A stretch of DNA of 64,000 bases from contig JAPTYO010000007.1 of assembly GCA_036873135.1 (NCBI GenBank), positions 17,652,763 through 17,716,762 on the forward strand. The letters are read 5' to 3'. This document shows positions 11,353-23,963 of this stretch, in pieces. Each line of letters opens with the position of its first letter. Position 1 is the first letter of the stretch. The position numbers and the translations under genes were made by a program. The DNA is from Clarkia xantiana subsp. parviflora (Eukaryota > Streptophyta > Magnoliopsida > Myrtales > Onagraceae). The notes under the pieces are model-generated. The model was not told the DNA's origin. It ran no database searches and saw nothing but the letters and a program-made list of their open reading frames with translations.

Positions 11353-12507
11353 GGGTGTTTGGATGGATATAATGTGGGATGTAATCTCACATTACGTCCC
11401 ACATTACATTCATATTATGTTGTTTAGTTTGTCAAACGACATAATGTACATTGTAATCTGAAATTACATTCAATCTTCATTCAACGTATTGTGAGATTAC
11501 ATCTACAAGCGAATGTAACGTGAGATTACGTCCAACATTACGAACGTTTATTATTTTATTATTATTTATTTAATAAACAAAAATTTATATGATCTTTATA
11601 TATTATGATAATAATTAACCATAATAATAATAGATTTTTACTTTTTTTAGGGTCAATAACCTGGGAGAGGTCTGAAGATTGACCCTTGTGAATTTGAGAG
11701 GTCTGAAGATTGAAATTGTGATAACTGAGTCTGAAATTTGGACTTTGTGATTTTGAGGTTTTCCGTCCAAATTTTCTGTCAAATTTAACAGAACCACGTG
11801 AAATGTCAGATTTACCCCTTGACAATATTTTAAACAAATTAAAGTTTAATTAATGGAACATGAAATGACTAAAATACCCATTCCACTAATTAAAACATAA
11901 CCCAACTCCGGCCACCACCACGGCTCCCGCCGGCCACCACCCAACTCCGGCGACCGCCCCGATTTGGCCCACATCGGAGCCACAAAGTTCCGATCGGAGC
12001 TTTGTGGCTCTGATGTGGGCCCAATCGGGGCAGCGGTTGTGGTCGTCGGAGTTGGGTGGTGGTCATCGGAGTCGGGTGGTGGTCGTCGGAGTTGGGTGGC
12101 GGCCGCCGGAGCTGAGTGGTGGTCGTCGGAGTTGGGTGGTGGTCGCCGGAGTTGGTGGTGGCATTAAGGGCATTTTCGTCTTTTCATTCAAGCATATGAG
12201 GTGAAAGAAGGGCATTTTTGGAATTTAATTTTATTTTTGGTCACATGTCAAGCACATGACCAATTTCCGTTAATTTTAACGGAAAAAACTAACAGAGACC
12301 TCTATTATCTATAGGGCCGGCAATGGTGCGGTGAAAATCAAATAACCATGGTTATTCGCACCATTTACCGCAATGGTTAACCGCACCATTATGGTGAGGG
12401 GCGGTTATGGTGATGAATCTTGTAACCGCAATGGTTATGGTTGTGGTTATGGTATTCAGTCTATAACCGCGGTTATAACCATCACCTCTATATATATATA
12501 TATAATA

Positions 12508-15099
12508 CTAGAAATATAGGCACGCGCGTTGCACGTGCGGCTAATCCAACCAATGTACAAATTAAAAATATAAATAATTTTAGTAATAACAAAAATAGCT
12601 TTATTAAGAGTACAAATGATCTACATAGAGTAAGAGGACTCTTTTTAGGCCCAGAAAAAAGATGAGTCTCTTTATTATCAAAGCGACCGATTCCAATGTA
12701 GACATAAGGTCCTCAGATTTATAGACTTCCCTTCTTCACTTGCCTATAATTTTCTACACAGAAAAAACATTAAACAACCATTCACCATTTTATTCCACTA
12801 AATTTATCATTATAGTTCACTTTGCAGATCATGAATAAGATTACAACCTGTTCTGCTAACTTACAAGTATGACGTACATGTTCGACTATTATAATATCAT
12901 GATTTTATATATTTGGAGGGATAGTGAGAAGAAGAAAGTATAAGCATGCAATATTACATGATTTTTTCTATTCGCAACTGTTACTAATATGATCGTGAAA
13001 CAATTAAAATTATGTCAAAGGTTGTACAAACCTTGGTTCCATCTTTCTCATCTTAGACTTGTCCTTTAAAGATGATTGTGAGAACTCGTCCGCCAACTCA
13101 AACAACCACAATATTTGCTATCAATACACGACCATCCTCGAGAGTCACTTCCTTTTGAAAAAAAATACAACAAATATTACTTTGTTCTTGGTGCTTGGCG
13201 GATGGGACTTACCTCCGAAGATGCACGATAAGTAAATCCAACAACCAATGTTTCCTTTATATTCTTGACTCTCCTTTGATGGTATAGTTACCTCGTAGAA
13301 GGCCGTTATTTCAGCAGTACAAAGTCTAGGCATTGCAAGAAAACCATCATATTTATTACCAGTAGTAGTAGTCTTCATAGGTAATATTCAATATGTAGCA
13401 GTTAGCAGTAGAGGTTTCACTTACCGCATCAAGCTTTCGGATAAAGCATGGTAACATCACGGTTACTGAGTCTTGCAACTACACTTATCTAAGTGAACAA
13501 ATGTGTTCAGGGAACAAATGTGTTCAGGGAAAAAATGTGTTCAGGGAACAAATGTGTCATGCTAAGTGCATGCTGTTAATAAAGTGCCACCTGAAATATT
13601 AAAAGATGAATAAGTTGACATTAGTAGAAGCAATCTCAATGTACCAACTTTTTCAAAGAGGCGAAAATGATGGTAATATTTGCCGTAAACAAGTAATGTT
13701 GAGCGTTGGGTAGGATGTTTATAGTAAGTTGTTTAATGTGATCATAGAAGTTCAGTAAGTATAGACAATTTTGCAGCTTACTCTACTTTGAGTGACATAA
13801 ATAAAGAGAGATTGATTGAAACTATTCATGCCACATGTACTACATAAGATCACTATTAAAGATGAATTAGAGCATACATAATTACTGATTTTTTAGAAAT
13901 AACTGGAGGGTCACATGTTCTGTATATTTCTAGTAAAGAGATACAAGTTACACAATTACTTTTAATCTTCATTATATCTTTCATTTTTTTAAACTTCGAA
14001 CAAAAATCCTTTGATGGAAGTCAAACGTAGCAGCATATAAAAAAAAGGCAAGATTAACTAACATGTAATAGATAAGGTGAGCACAAATGGTCAAGATTGT
14101 AGTTTGAAGACAAACAAGAGTTCAAAGAGCAATATTTCAATTAGCCATAACAATAAATAAATAAACTCTCTCTTATGTCCCATAACATATAATATAATGA
14201 TGAATCAACACACTTGACCGGAGGTAAATTCGCAAACACAACTGGTGTAAGTTCCAGGCATAATTTTAATCTATATTAATAATGTTTGATTCATAAACAT
14301 TTTGTAAGTGGAGCATTTTATCGAGCAATGGTAATGGTGTGCATAAATGTATAGTGGACTGGCTTGAATGAGAAATTGGAGGGTGAGCATCAACGATTGT
14401 TTTAGATGAAGAATGAAACTTAAGTTGTTTCTTCTGAGAATAAGTAATAACCTTCGTATACATGGATTCTCAGTTCAGTAATGTTACGAGGGCGAGAAAA
14501 TTTCCGATGCGTACCTAGATTCCCAGTCCAATGGCATTCTGAAAAGCGATAGCGTGATGGACAGTGGTTGGAAGTGAAGAACTTGAGGTAGATTGTCCAT
14601 GGCGATGCAGATACAAGTGGATTTGTGCATAGAAAGAAATAATTAATCACTGGAGACACCAGTCGAGACATACAGTACATTTTAGTGGACTTTCTCGTGG
14701 CATCAGAAGGAAAAGGTAGGAGCATGGTGGTGCGATGAAGAATGAGCGGGATTTGTTGTGCATTTGTGGTTCCATGTTAAATGAAGAATTGTTTGGCTAA
14801 GGAGTGATGAAAATGATATAGCATATAGGGTGAAAACTGAAAAGTTGTGTCAGACAACGTAAACATGAGGAAATGATATCAGTTTTCAAAGTAAAGATGA
14901 CAATTACAAGTACAACAGGTGGGTGACAATGGGGAAGGTTAGGCACCGTTTTGGAAACGCGTCAACCAAGATGAAGAGTTGCATAATGACTGGTAGCCAA
15001 AGCATCATGACTTTCTGAATTTTGGCGGGTAAGCGGTTTTTGTGAGGACAAAAAAAGGGTGAGGACACATTTAAATTTTCAGCTTTTTATTTATGTAAT

Positions 15100-15102
<3 letters not shown>
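12508..15102 (-). mobile_element. fourth layer: Helitron inserted into a TA repeat of the hAT element
   Basis: On the minus strand the element begins TCTATTACATAAATAAAAAG (from 15102). It ends with a hairpin (GCACGTGCAACGCGCGTGC), a short spacer and CTAG at 12508, followed by host T. The A|TC...CTAG|T structure and the interrupted (TA)n on both sides fit Helitron insertion between A and T. The interior is about 2.6 kb, decayed and non-autonomous. Short broken frames on the minus strand (for example near 13100-13380) may be captured gene debris. No Rep/helicase was found. Confidence 0.75.
13494..13556. repeat. 17-bp tandem repeat inside the Helitron
   Basis: About 3.7 copies of a unit like GGGAACAAATGTGTTCA, one copy carrying AAA for AAC. 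No coding meaning seen. Confidence 0.8.

Positions 15103-15152
<50 letters not shown>
15103..15152. repeat. (TA)n microsatellite
   Basis: About 25 TA units directly abutting the Helitron 5' end. The matching TA tract on the other side of the Helitron is at 12489-12505, so this is the split insertion target. Confidence 0.9.
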
Positions 15153-15155
<3 letters not shown>

Positions 15156-16333
15156 TATTATTAATATACTTTAATTATTATAATTCTTATTCCGTTTCCT
15201 TTCCCACTCGCCATTTTTTTTTTCTATATTTCTTATTATTAGGTAACCACGATTGTAAGTAATGGCGAATGAGGATCGATGATCGCAAGTGATAGCCAAT
15301 TGAATATGTGTTTTTTTAATTGAGTAAAACAATGAAGTTATGCTTAATTTGGTTTTCGTGTATGAAACAATGAATGTATGTTTAATTTTCTTGTATTAAA
15401 CAATGATGTTGTATTAGTTTGAATGATTGTGGTTAAATGGTTTAATCGTGGTTAAAAACTATGGTTATGGTTATGGTTATGGTATGAAGAATCATAACCG
15501 CAGTGGTTATGGTTATGGTTATGGTATGAGTGAAAAAAATATGGTATGGTTATGGTATTAGTGCTATTCGCACCATACCCTCACCATCGCCAGCCCTAAT
15601 TATCTACAAGTCGAAACTTCAGACCTCTATTATCACCAATTCAAACTTTAGACCTCTCAAATTCACATGACCCAAACTTCAGACTTCTTCCAGGTTATTG
15701 ATTTTTTTGTTAATCTAATTTGTAACTCAATATTATAATAAAGAATAATGTATACGATGTTTGTATAAAAAGAGTAAGTATTTTTCATTGCATTTTTTGT
15801 AAAAAAAATATTTTATAAAACTATAGAAAATATTTTAATTAATAGAATTTTAATAGTTATGCGTATTGAGTTTAAACATTTAGTTTTTGGAGTTCATAAA
15901 TGATTATAGTATTAACCACAAAACCTAAAGTTTAAAAAGCTAATTGTTGTCAAAATATATATTCTTTTAAATCTTATCATATTAATATATAATATACTCT
16001 CATATTTAATATAATAACAATAAAGTCACATTACATCACATACGAATCACTGTAATCTAACATTACATTCCACATTACAGCACAACCAAGCACTGTAATC
16101 TGACATTACATTACGTAGGTCACATTACTTGTAATCTCACATTTTAAGTAATCTCACATTTTAAGTAATCTCACATTATGTCCATCCAAACGCCCCAAGA
16201 CAAAAATTTCAGGTTCTAAAATCCACCATTGGCTATATATACATAGTGTCGGATAACATTTATAATGATAGTAGATATTAAGATAGGTTGGATATACACT
16301 CAAACTATCGTAAACTAGACTCGATGTTGAAAC

Positions 16334-16921
16334 TGTATCGAGCCATAGTCAGCTGCGAAACGAAATATTGACATCAGACACCCCGAGACCCAAGACACGA
16401 CTAAAGAGCTAGTCCGAGGCCCGAATACTTAGGCCAAAAAACACCCCGAGTGGAAAAATCCACTCGAGGTACAACGAGTGGTGAACCACTTGGGCACCCC
16501 CTCCAAGCGAGTACTACTCACCTGAATCCTGAGCCCCGACGACATCCGTCCGGAGCTCGCTCTTAGAGGCCATCTCGAAACACCCCTAAACCATGTGGGC
16601 CCACCCGCTGCCAAATATGGGATAAACCCGCCTTATCCACGGTCTATCTCGCTTCTCATCGAAGGAACCGCTATTTCGGATCGAAATTCTCCGAAATTGG
16701 AATAGCCACTAAGGAACTCTATAAATGGAGCTATTCCTCCTCTCATTTGAAGGTAATTCTGATTTCTCTCTAACTTCTACTTTCTCTTTCTAGAACACAT
16801 ATCTCATTTAGATATCAGATTGGACTTACCGGGAACACCTCGGTGCCCCTTTTGCGGGTGCGTAAGGAGAAATATGAGCGGAGACGCTAGACAAGAGCGA
16901 TCGCAAAGACCGTGATCAAAC
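16334..16921 (+). mobile_element. probable solo LTR of a Ty3/gypsy-like element
   Basis: A GC-richer island with TG at about 16334 (TGTTGAAACTG) and CA at about 16921 (GATCAAACA). It has a TATA box (CTATAAATGG, about 16720) and a CT-rich leader. There is no primer-binding site or polypurine tract on either side. No matching 5-bp duplication was found, so the borders are approximate. Confidence 0.5.
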
Positions 16922-17002
16922 AAGATATATGGTGAATATATGAACAGTGTATTAGTATATTAAGCTAAATTAGTTTTTTATATTATTAAAAAAAATTGGA
17001 TA

Positions 17003-17661
17003 AGAGTTCGTTTCATACCACTTCTTTGACCGAAATCCACTTTTGGTACCAGATTTTTTTTTTTGTTCACTTTTGGTACCAACGTTTTGCATTTTATACA
17101 CTTTTCATACCACCGTTAAAATACCGTCTGATTTCTCCGTTAAGTGTCATGTGCCATGCACGTGAGTAGCCCTAAACTTTTGTTTTTGTTCAATTTAGTC
17201 CATCTAATACTTTCCTAACTTTTATTTTGTTCAATATAGTCCTTAAATTTGAAAATCAAACCATTGACCCAAATTGACCTTGTCGGATCTAGTCTAGGGC
17301 TAGGTCCGACCCTGGGTCGGTATCGCCGGACCTAGGCGACCCCAACCCAGGGTCAAGGTCGCCGGACCCTGGTGACCCCGACCCAAGGTCGAACCTAGCT
17401 CTAGACTAGGTCCGGCTAGGTCAATTTGGGTCAATGGTTCGATTTTCAAATTTTAGGACTAAATTGAACAAATTAAAAGCCACGAAAGTATTAGAGGGAC
17501 TAAATTGAACAAAATAAAAAAATTAGAGCTAATCAAGTGCATGACACATGACATTTAACGGCCAAATCAGACGGAATTTTAACGATGATATGAAATGTGT
17601 ATAAAATGCAAAACGTTAGTACCAAAATTGTAAAAAAGAATTTGTATGAAACGAACCTTAT
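17003..17661. mobile_element. foldback-like element with about 120-bp inverted arms
   Basis: The left arm (GTTCGTTTCATACCAC, then TTTGCATTTTATACACTTTT and the complement of TTAACGG...CAGACGG) is repeated inverted at 17520-17661. The core has its own smaller palindrome around CCGGACCTAGGCGACC / GGTCGCCGGACC. The whole can pair with itself. No coding frame. The target duplication is unclear. Confidence 0.65.
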
Positions 17662-18666
17662 TCCTAAAAAAAATGAAAGTTGGGTCATTCTTATTAGAGA
17701 ATGGAATGACAAAAATCCGAGTGAATGGCCAAACTAGGTCACTTCTCGAAACTAATTCCCAAACTATGATTGTTCAGAAACTAATTTCCAAAATAGGTCT
17801 CTTCATATTTTTAATAATATCTATTATTTATTTTACATCCTAAAGTTTACATTGTGTTGCAAATGAACCCTCAATCGTAATATAATACAAGAAAAAAAGT
17901 TGAAAATTAAATATATGAAAAACATAAAAATAGAAATGAAAATAAAAATTAATTAATTAATGAAATGATAAAAAATACACATTAAAAAACATACATTTTT
18001 TTGTAGCTTTTAATTTTTAAAAAATATATGAAATTATAGGATACAATTTACATATAAAAATAAATAAGTTTTGAAACAACTTTATATTGGCAAGAAAAAC
18101 AACATATAATGATACAAAAAATATTCATCAAGAGTATGAAAAAAAATATACAAACTGAATTCATTCTTAAATTTATTCTATTGATTTTTCAAATTTAAAT
18201 TAGTATTTTTGTTTTTTTTTTCAGTTACTAATTTTATAAATTTAACATGTTTTACTTAGGGTTTATGTACGCTTTCATTTTTATATTCTCATACTTAAAA
18301 AAATCACGAGTATTTAGTTTCTTTACATTTTATATCACAATTTTTTTTTTTATAATTTATATCCTTTAGCATAATTTATTTTCACTGTTTTTTCACAATT
18401 AATAATTTATTATTTTTTAGTTTTTAACTTTTACATATAATTACCTTATTTTTCAATTTTTCTAACATATTTCTTGTATTATTTCGGTTTAGGGTCAATT
18501 GTAACAAAATATAAACTTTGGGATGTAAAGTAAAAAAATATATCTAATTAAAAAAAATAGAAAAACCTATTTTGGAAATTAGTTTTGAAATAAGCCTATT
18601 TTAAAAATAAATTTGTCAAACAAACCTACTATGAGAATTCACTCCAAAAGTCCACATTTATAGGTA
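17662..18666. other. AT-rich spacer
   Basis: Very AT-rich, mostly A and T runs. No gene or classified repeat seen. Confidence 0.5.
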
Positions 18667-18710
18667 CTAGTTATTAACGCGTGCGTTGCACGCGCATCGA
18701 TCATCTAAAT
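18667..18710 (-). mobile_element. Helitron 3' terminus (minus strand)
   Basis: On the minus strand a GC-rich hairpin (GCGCGTGCAACGCACGC) is followed by GTTAATAA and CTAG, then T. This is the same layout as the Helitron end at 12508. The body would extend to higher coordinates. A candidate 5' TC end (TCTAAACGCGC) lies at about 20183, but I cannot confirm it. Confidence 0.55.
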
Positions 18711-19134
18711 TTCAAAACACATAATTTATCTTAAATTGTATGATACGATAATACCTAAAATTAATCATAATACATTGGCAAGTTGAGGCGTTGCTAGAAA
18801 GTAATTCATGTGATAGTGAAGAATGACACAACGTAATTCAATACGGGAGAAAATAGAAAATGATACTTAAGTACAAAATTAACTACCGTTTTCAATTATG
18901 GTACTAAATTAGTCTTACATATTATATATATATTTACAGACAGATCTGTCAATGAGTAGGGTCGAGCATGACGCGGGTCATTGACGATTCAGTTGTATCT
19001 AACTCATCAACTTAATGAGTCAAGAATGTAAAACCGTACTTAACCACTTAGAGTCATTGGTGAACCAGTTTGATTTATACAAATGTAATTATAATTTTTA
19101 CGCAATATCATAATACCAACACAAATTGATTTAT

Positions 19135-19800
19135 CGCTAAAAGAAAATTTAATTCACTAAAAATATAAAGTTTATCCTTAACTTTACCTCAATTATTCAT
19201 TTAACTAAGCATTAATTAGGATGTACACATTGTGATTGAATTGACAAATAAAATAACTAAATTTATAGCTGAGACCATAAATGTTGGACGATGAGTAACA
19301 TGTTATCTATAAGTTGTCAAACTTCAAGAACCATGTTTGAGCCATATTTTGAGATGATATATAATTTGGCAAGTGATTGATCAAGGTGATACAAAAATAT
19401 CAACAAGTACCCGGAATTCGCATGGACGGAGTACAAATCATATTTTGGAGGCGACTCAATTTGATAATAGCGAATTGAATAAAAAAAACTTAATGAAATT
19501 AACTAAAATTTTAGTAGGGACTACATCATCAAATTTAAAATCACTAAAATCTAAAGTTTATACTTGAGTTTACCTTAATTATTTTCAAATACTAATTAGG
19601 GTATACCCAATATGATTGAATTGACAAACAAAAGAACAAAATCAATAGTTCAAGTCCATAAATATTCAATTGTGAGTAACAAATTATGTATAAAGGTTAA
19701 ACTTCAACAACCAGGTTAGATCCATGTTTTGATATGTTATATGAGTTGACAAATGACTGATTTATGTTATACAAACTCAACATGCGGAAAATTCCCGTAT
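19135..19800. repeat. diverged direct duplication of about 260 bp
   Basis: Segments at about 19135-19395 and 19530-19790 share an ordered series of matching words (AAAGTTTAT, TTAATTAGG, ATGATTGAATTGACAAA, GAGTAACA, AAACTTCAA, CCATGTTT). The two are diverged and non-coding. It may be part of the Helitron whose end is at 18667. Confidence 0.6.
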
Positions 19801-20269
19801 CTATATGAATCTGCTGAATGAAAAATGCATGTACCTAGAATTTACACATGTTGAGTACATATCATATATTAAGGCTGACTCTCATTGATAAAAATATTTG
19901 ATTGATAAGTTAAAATACCTTTTGTTACATCCCAATTAAGCGACATTTAAAAAAATTGTGAAATTTAACTATTTTTTTTTAATAATAGTAAAGATAATAA
20001 ACGTGACTCAAATATAATAAAGAATAAATTATAAACTGTATAAATTTATAGAAATTAAATGTAATATATATATATATATTATTTTAAATAAAAATAAAAA
20101 ATATTCAAAAGGTACCTCTTTGGGGTGGAGACCTTCACTTTTTATATTGGTATAAAGATAGGGTAGGCTTTTGCGCGTTTAGATTAGATAGAATAGTTAG
20201 AGTTGTGGTGCTCAGCTGCTACAATATTAATAGTATTACTGCAGCAGAGCAGTGCAGCTTCTCCCTCCA

Positions 20270-20310
20270 ACAGCACTATACTATACTATACTATACTATA
20301 CTATATAGCA
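20270..20310. repeat. (CTATA)n microsatellite
   Basis: About six tandem CTATA units flanked by GCAGCAG-rich sequence. No gene assigned. Confidence 0.8.
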
Positions 20311-20399
20311 GCAGCACCCTCCCACTATTCCATTTATTATTTGCTGCTTCTCTTCTGGACCACACTGTCTCCTAGCTCTGTCTTCTGTTTCTTTCACTA

Positions 20400-23157
20400 T
20401 CTCTAATTATAAGTTTTACTAAAGTATATAAAATTTCGAATTAACCATTCGAAAAGTAAATATATATATATTATAAAACTTAATAATAACTATCAAGATA
20501 GTTTTAGATAATTATTATTAAGACAATTTATAAGGAATTATATAAGTTTCATTATATATAACGTAATTTCCTATTTAGTTGATTGTTTTCAATTATATTG
20601 CTGAGCTCAATCCAATAGACTTTAAATAAAAAATCATAAAACTTTATAAACCCTTTAAATAAATCACATATTCTAGGATTTGGAGTTTATGGTTTAGCTA
20701 GCTATCCACTTATAAGTAAGTCAAACTCAAAATTAATTAAATTCAATCCGTATACGGTATAGTTGAAGTTTTGTATTAAGCCTCTTCAATTGAGCACTCA
20801 GCTACTCAATAGTACTTAAAACGATCCTAATCTCTTTTAGAATCTTAATCTTATAGGATCTTTGAGAATCATGATCTCGAGAGTAGGATCTTACAATTCT
20901 ACGGCCCCATTTAAGTAAAACGATTCTATGTTTCAAATTAACATAAAATCATTCATTGTAAGGATGAAGTCAAGAATCAATTTCGAATTAAGAAATTAAT
21001 ATATCTATTATATATCTATAAATTTAGAGTGACAAAATTGAATTTTTTTCAACTTTAAAAATGATTTTAGAGTTATTTTAAAATTTCAAGGGGCAAGATG
21101 TTCATCATATCTTAACACTTTCTTCTATATTTATATCATTGTTAAAATAGAGAAACATACATCGAATTAGAGATGTATGTTATAATTAATCATAATCATT
21201 TGTCAGATTAAGTGTTATATGATTTAACGTATTTTTATATTTGATTAAATTATTGAATATTTTATATCGAATATGATTTTGATAAATTAGTTCATGTAAT
21301 AAAGAACTTTTTTTAGATTTTTCTTATTTACTTGATAAATAGTAAATTTATATACATATATATCTATATAATATAGCATATCATAGAAATTTATTTATTA
21401 TTCTTATATTAATTTATAACTCCGGTAGGATCTTATGGTCCAGAATCTGATTCTACAAACAATCTGATCCTACAATGAAACGATCCTAGTTAGGATCTCG
21501 ATCCTAGTTAGGATCTCGATCCTAACAACCTTGCTTCTATCACACTCTCTAAGAGCTTGAATTTCACTTTTATCACACATATTATAGAAGCCTCTTGAGT
21601 TCTGTTGTGGTTAAGCAGAAAGATTGAGGTTTGGCCAAACCATTAATAATTTTATATTTTAGTATTGATCCGACCAAACCGTTTAACCAATTTAATATAA
21701 TTTAGAAAAAATAAAAACAAATGAAAACAAAACAAAAAACACAGCTACCCTCTCCTGTATTTCCAAATAAGAGTAATTCCATAAAAATGGGGCATTTTTC
21801 GAATATATATTTTTATGCAATTTGACAAATTTTTCATGTTTAGTCCATTTTAATTCTATTGATTGATTGTACTTTGTTTTATTTCGTTACTACCCTACTT
21901 TTTTTACAAGTTATTAAAAATTAAGACAATTCATTTATTTTCAGTAACATTCCTTTTATCTCTCTCATATTCCACATTAACTTCCACTTTTTTTTATTAT
22001 TATATTATTGTAGTTATTTTATGGTTAATATTCTTTTGATATAACATGTTTGACCACTTTTGACTTTTAGTATAACATCTTTTTTTTATAAAAACTTTTG
22101 TTGCAATACGTTTGCAACTCGTACACTTTTGGTGCATCCGTTAGTTGACCGTCAATATTGATTGTTAAATAGTCATGTTTGCAATTGCACGTGATTAACC
22201 CAAAAATGTAAATGAATTTTTGGAAATGGCAATTTTAGCATATTTATTGGAAAATGCACTAATTTTATTTTCATCCAAATAATTTCATTCTGGCCGAATT
22301 GAGAGGAAAAAAATTGATAGGAAATTTCAAAGAACCAGTCATTAATTTTACTCCAGTTTCTATAGATTCGCCATTGGTAAGGACGGATCTAGTAGAGAAC
22401 GAGTGCAATTTTCATTTTAAAATTTGTAATTATTGTCAGTTTAATATTTTAAAATCTTACATTTGTACTCATAAAATATTTTTATACTAATTAGTTGCCC
22501 CTAATTCAATATTTATCCCCCTAAAAAAAATATGACTCCAATATCCCTGCCATCAGTGATAAACGTAAGTGTTACTTTTTTTATCGCTCAATAAGAATGG
22601 TGATATTCGTCCGTATCATACTTGTTTAACCAAATCCACTTATAAGAATAAAATGATGATAATGATATATTTTTCGTTATTTGCTATTTGATGTGAGGTG
22701 GATTGCTGTTGATTAAACTCTTTGAGCTTGAGCTAAGACTAGCTAGGGCTTGTGAACGGGACCCTAGCTAGCTATATGTGAGATTGGCCTGGTCTGTTGA
22801 TAAAAAACAGACCCTATCCCTAGCTACATGTGTTTCCAAAAGGAACATGTTCAACTCCCAGTCCAACACAACCAAATGTTAACAGCAACACGTTAATTTT
22901 TTTTTTTTTTTCCTGCCATGTAAATACATTAAATAATAAAGCCAAGTTTGAGCACGCATGCATCTTAGGCCGTTCGTCCATATGAATCCAGAGACGAAGG
23001 TATAATTTTGTTTAAAGGGTAAGAATTGAATTATGACTAAATATTGATCAATAAAAAAAGCTTAAGAATATAAACGTAAAGTTTTAAAAGGTAAAATAAA
23101 AAATAATTGCATTTTTAGGATAAAAACGTACATTTCAAAAATTGATAAGGCAATTAT
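20400..23157. other. AT-rich intergenic DNA
   Basis: No credible gene. It contains a small tandem repeat of GATCCTAGTTAGGATCTC at about 21485-21525, with related GGATCTTA words at 20850-20900 that suggest an old repeat. A fragment at 22040-22190 resembles one arm of a foldback-type element. Confidence 0.45.
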
Positions 23158-23600
23158 TAGGGGTGTCAACGGAGCGGGTATCGCCAGCCTCGGACTCGTC
23201 TGCGGGTCGAAATGGTTGACCCGTACTTGTCCAGTATTTCTCGCGGGGTGGGCGACCCGCGGGTCCTCCTACGTGGGAAATAATATATTATTACATATTT
23301 TTAAGCCTAAACTTTATGTTAATTATAGTCAAATCCAACTCCAAATTCGAATCACAAATTAAATATTTAACTCAAAATTCATTAGAACCCTTGTTATTTA
23401 TGTGTTATATTACCCACAAAATTTTATATAATATATATATGTATAATACATGCGCGGGTCGGCGGGGCCGTGACCCCAACCCCGAACTCGTTCCACGGGT
23501 CGCATATCAATGGGACAAAATCGGAACGGGTACATGTGGTTCAACGGGTTACTCCCATAGTCTTGATGGGTCCGTCCGTCCAAATGTTGGGGGTTTTTTC
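23158..23600. mobile_element. truncated hAT-like fragment
   Basis: Begins TAGGGGTGTCAACGGAGCGGGT, a common plant hAT end, followed by GACCCGCGGGTC-type GC-rich repeats on both sides of an AT-rich centre. The expected inverted right end (TTGACACCCCTA) is not present, so it is broken or misjudged. Confidence 0.35.
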
Positions 23601-23963
23601 TTCTAGAATTTGTGTCATAGTCTGACCGAGGTCATTTATAGTCTTAATTATTGGTCATAAATTGGTATTTGAATCTTTAGTTTGTGTCTTTAACGAATTG
23701 TTATTTGACGTGAACTAAAGTTTTAAAACGATGAAATGTGTGAATCTTTGATTTAAACCGAGTCCTCCAAAATACCGGAAAAACAAAATTTGGTTGGGTT
23801 TTTATTTTTTTTTTAATTAGAACCTGAATTTAAAAACCCAAGAGTTTGAGCCGGCTTCTGCGCATGGTTAACGGGAAAGAATTTTTTTTTTTCCCTGAAA
23901 TTTCTGTTGTATTAATTCATAAAAAATAAAAGAGTACAAGAAAATGTGAGAAATTACATCCGT

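Larger units (their letters stand above)
12312..15598. mobile_element. third layer: non-autonomous hAT element with exact 8-bp target duplication
   Basis: The element begins TAGGGCCGGCAATGGTG and ends with the inverted form CACCATCGCCAGCCCTA. Both sides carry the identical 8-mer ATTATCTA (12304-12311 and 15599-15606), the diagnostic hAT duplication. Subterminal regions hold many ATGGTTATGGTTATGG and complementary units. Without the inner Helitron it is about 0.7 kb. No transposase frame was found. Confidence 0.88.
11650..15703. mobile_element. second layer: MULE-like element of the 9586 family, split by a hAT element
   Basis: The left arm starts GGGTCAATAACCTGGGAGAG and contains GAGGTCTGAAG repeats. 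The right arm (15607-15703) is the inverse, with AGACCTCTATTATC and TTCCAGGTTATTGA. The arms match for about 100 bp. The core (11890-12160) is a GC-rich GGTGGTCGTCGGAGT repeat similar to the cores of the other members. The ends abut T-runs, so the 9-bp duplication cannot be read cleanly. Confidence 0.65.
11353..16196. mobile_element. outermost TIR element of a four-layer nest
   Basis: The left end reads GGGTGTTTGGATGGATATAA. The right end is its complement (ATGTCCATCCAAACGCCCC). The arms (11353 to about 11550 and about 16020-16196) share many TAATGTGAGATTAC-like subrepeats. With the inner insertions removed the element would be about 0.8 kb and non-coding. A single arm of the same family is seen at about 59140-59240. 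No clean target duplication was found, so the superfamily is unresolved. Confidence 0.65.

Noticed and set aside
11964..12204. Gly/Val/Ser repeat frames
   Set aside because: They arise from the GC-rich GGTGGTCGTCGG core of a MULE-like element, not from a gene.
13145..13378. Possible captured gene exon in the Helitron
   Set aside because: A short frame with no motif I can name; a resemblance to RPA-like OB folds nearby was too weak to call.
20190..20340. GCAGC-rich stretch that could be a miRNA hairpin
   Set aside because: The complementary words are too short and interrupted by the CTATA repeat to support a precursor.
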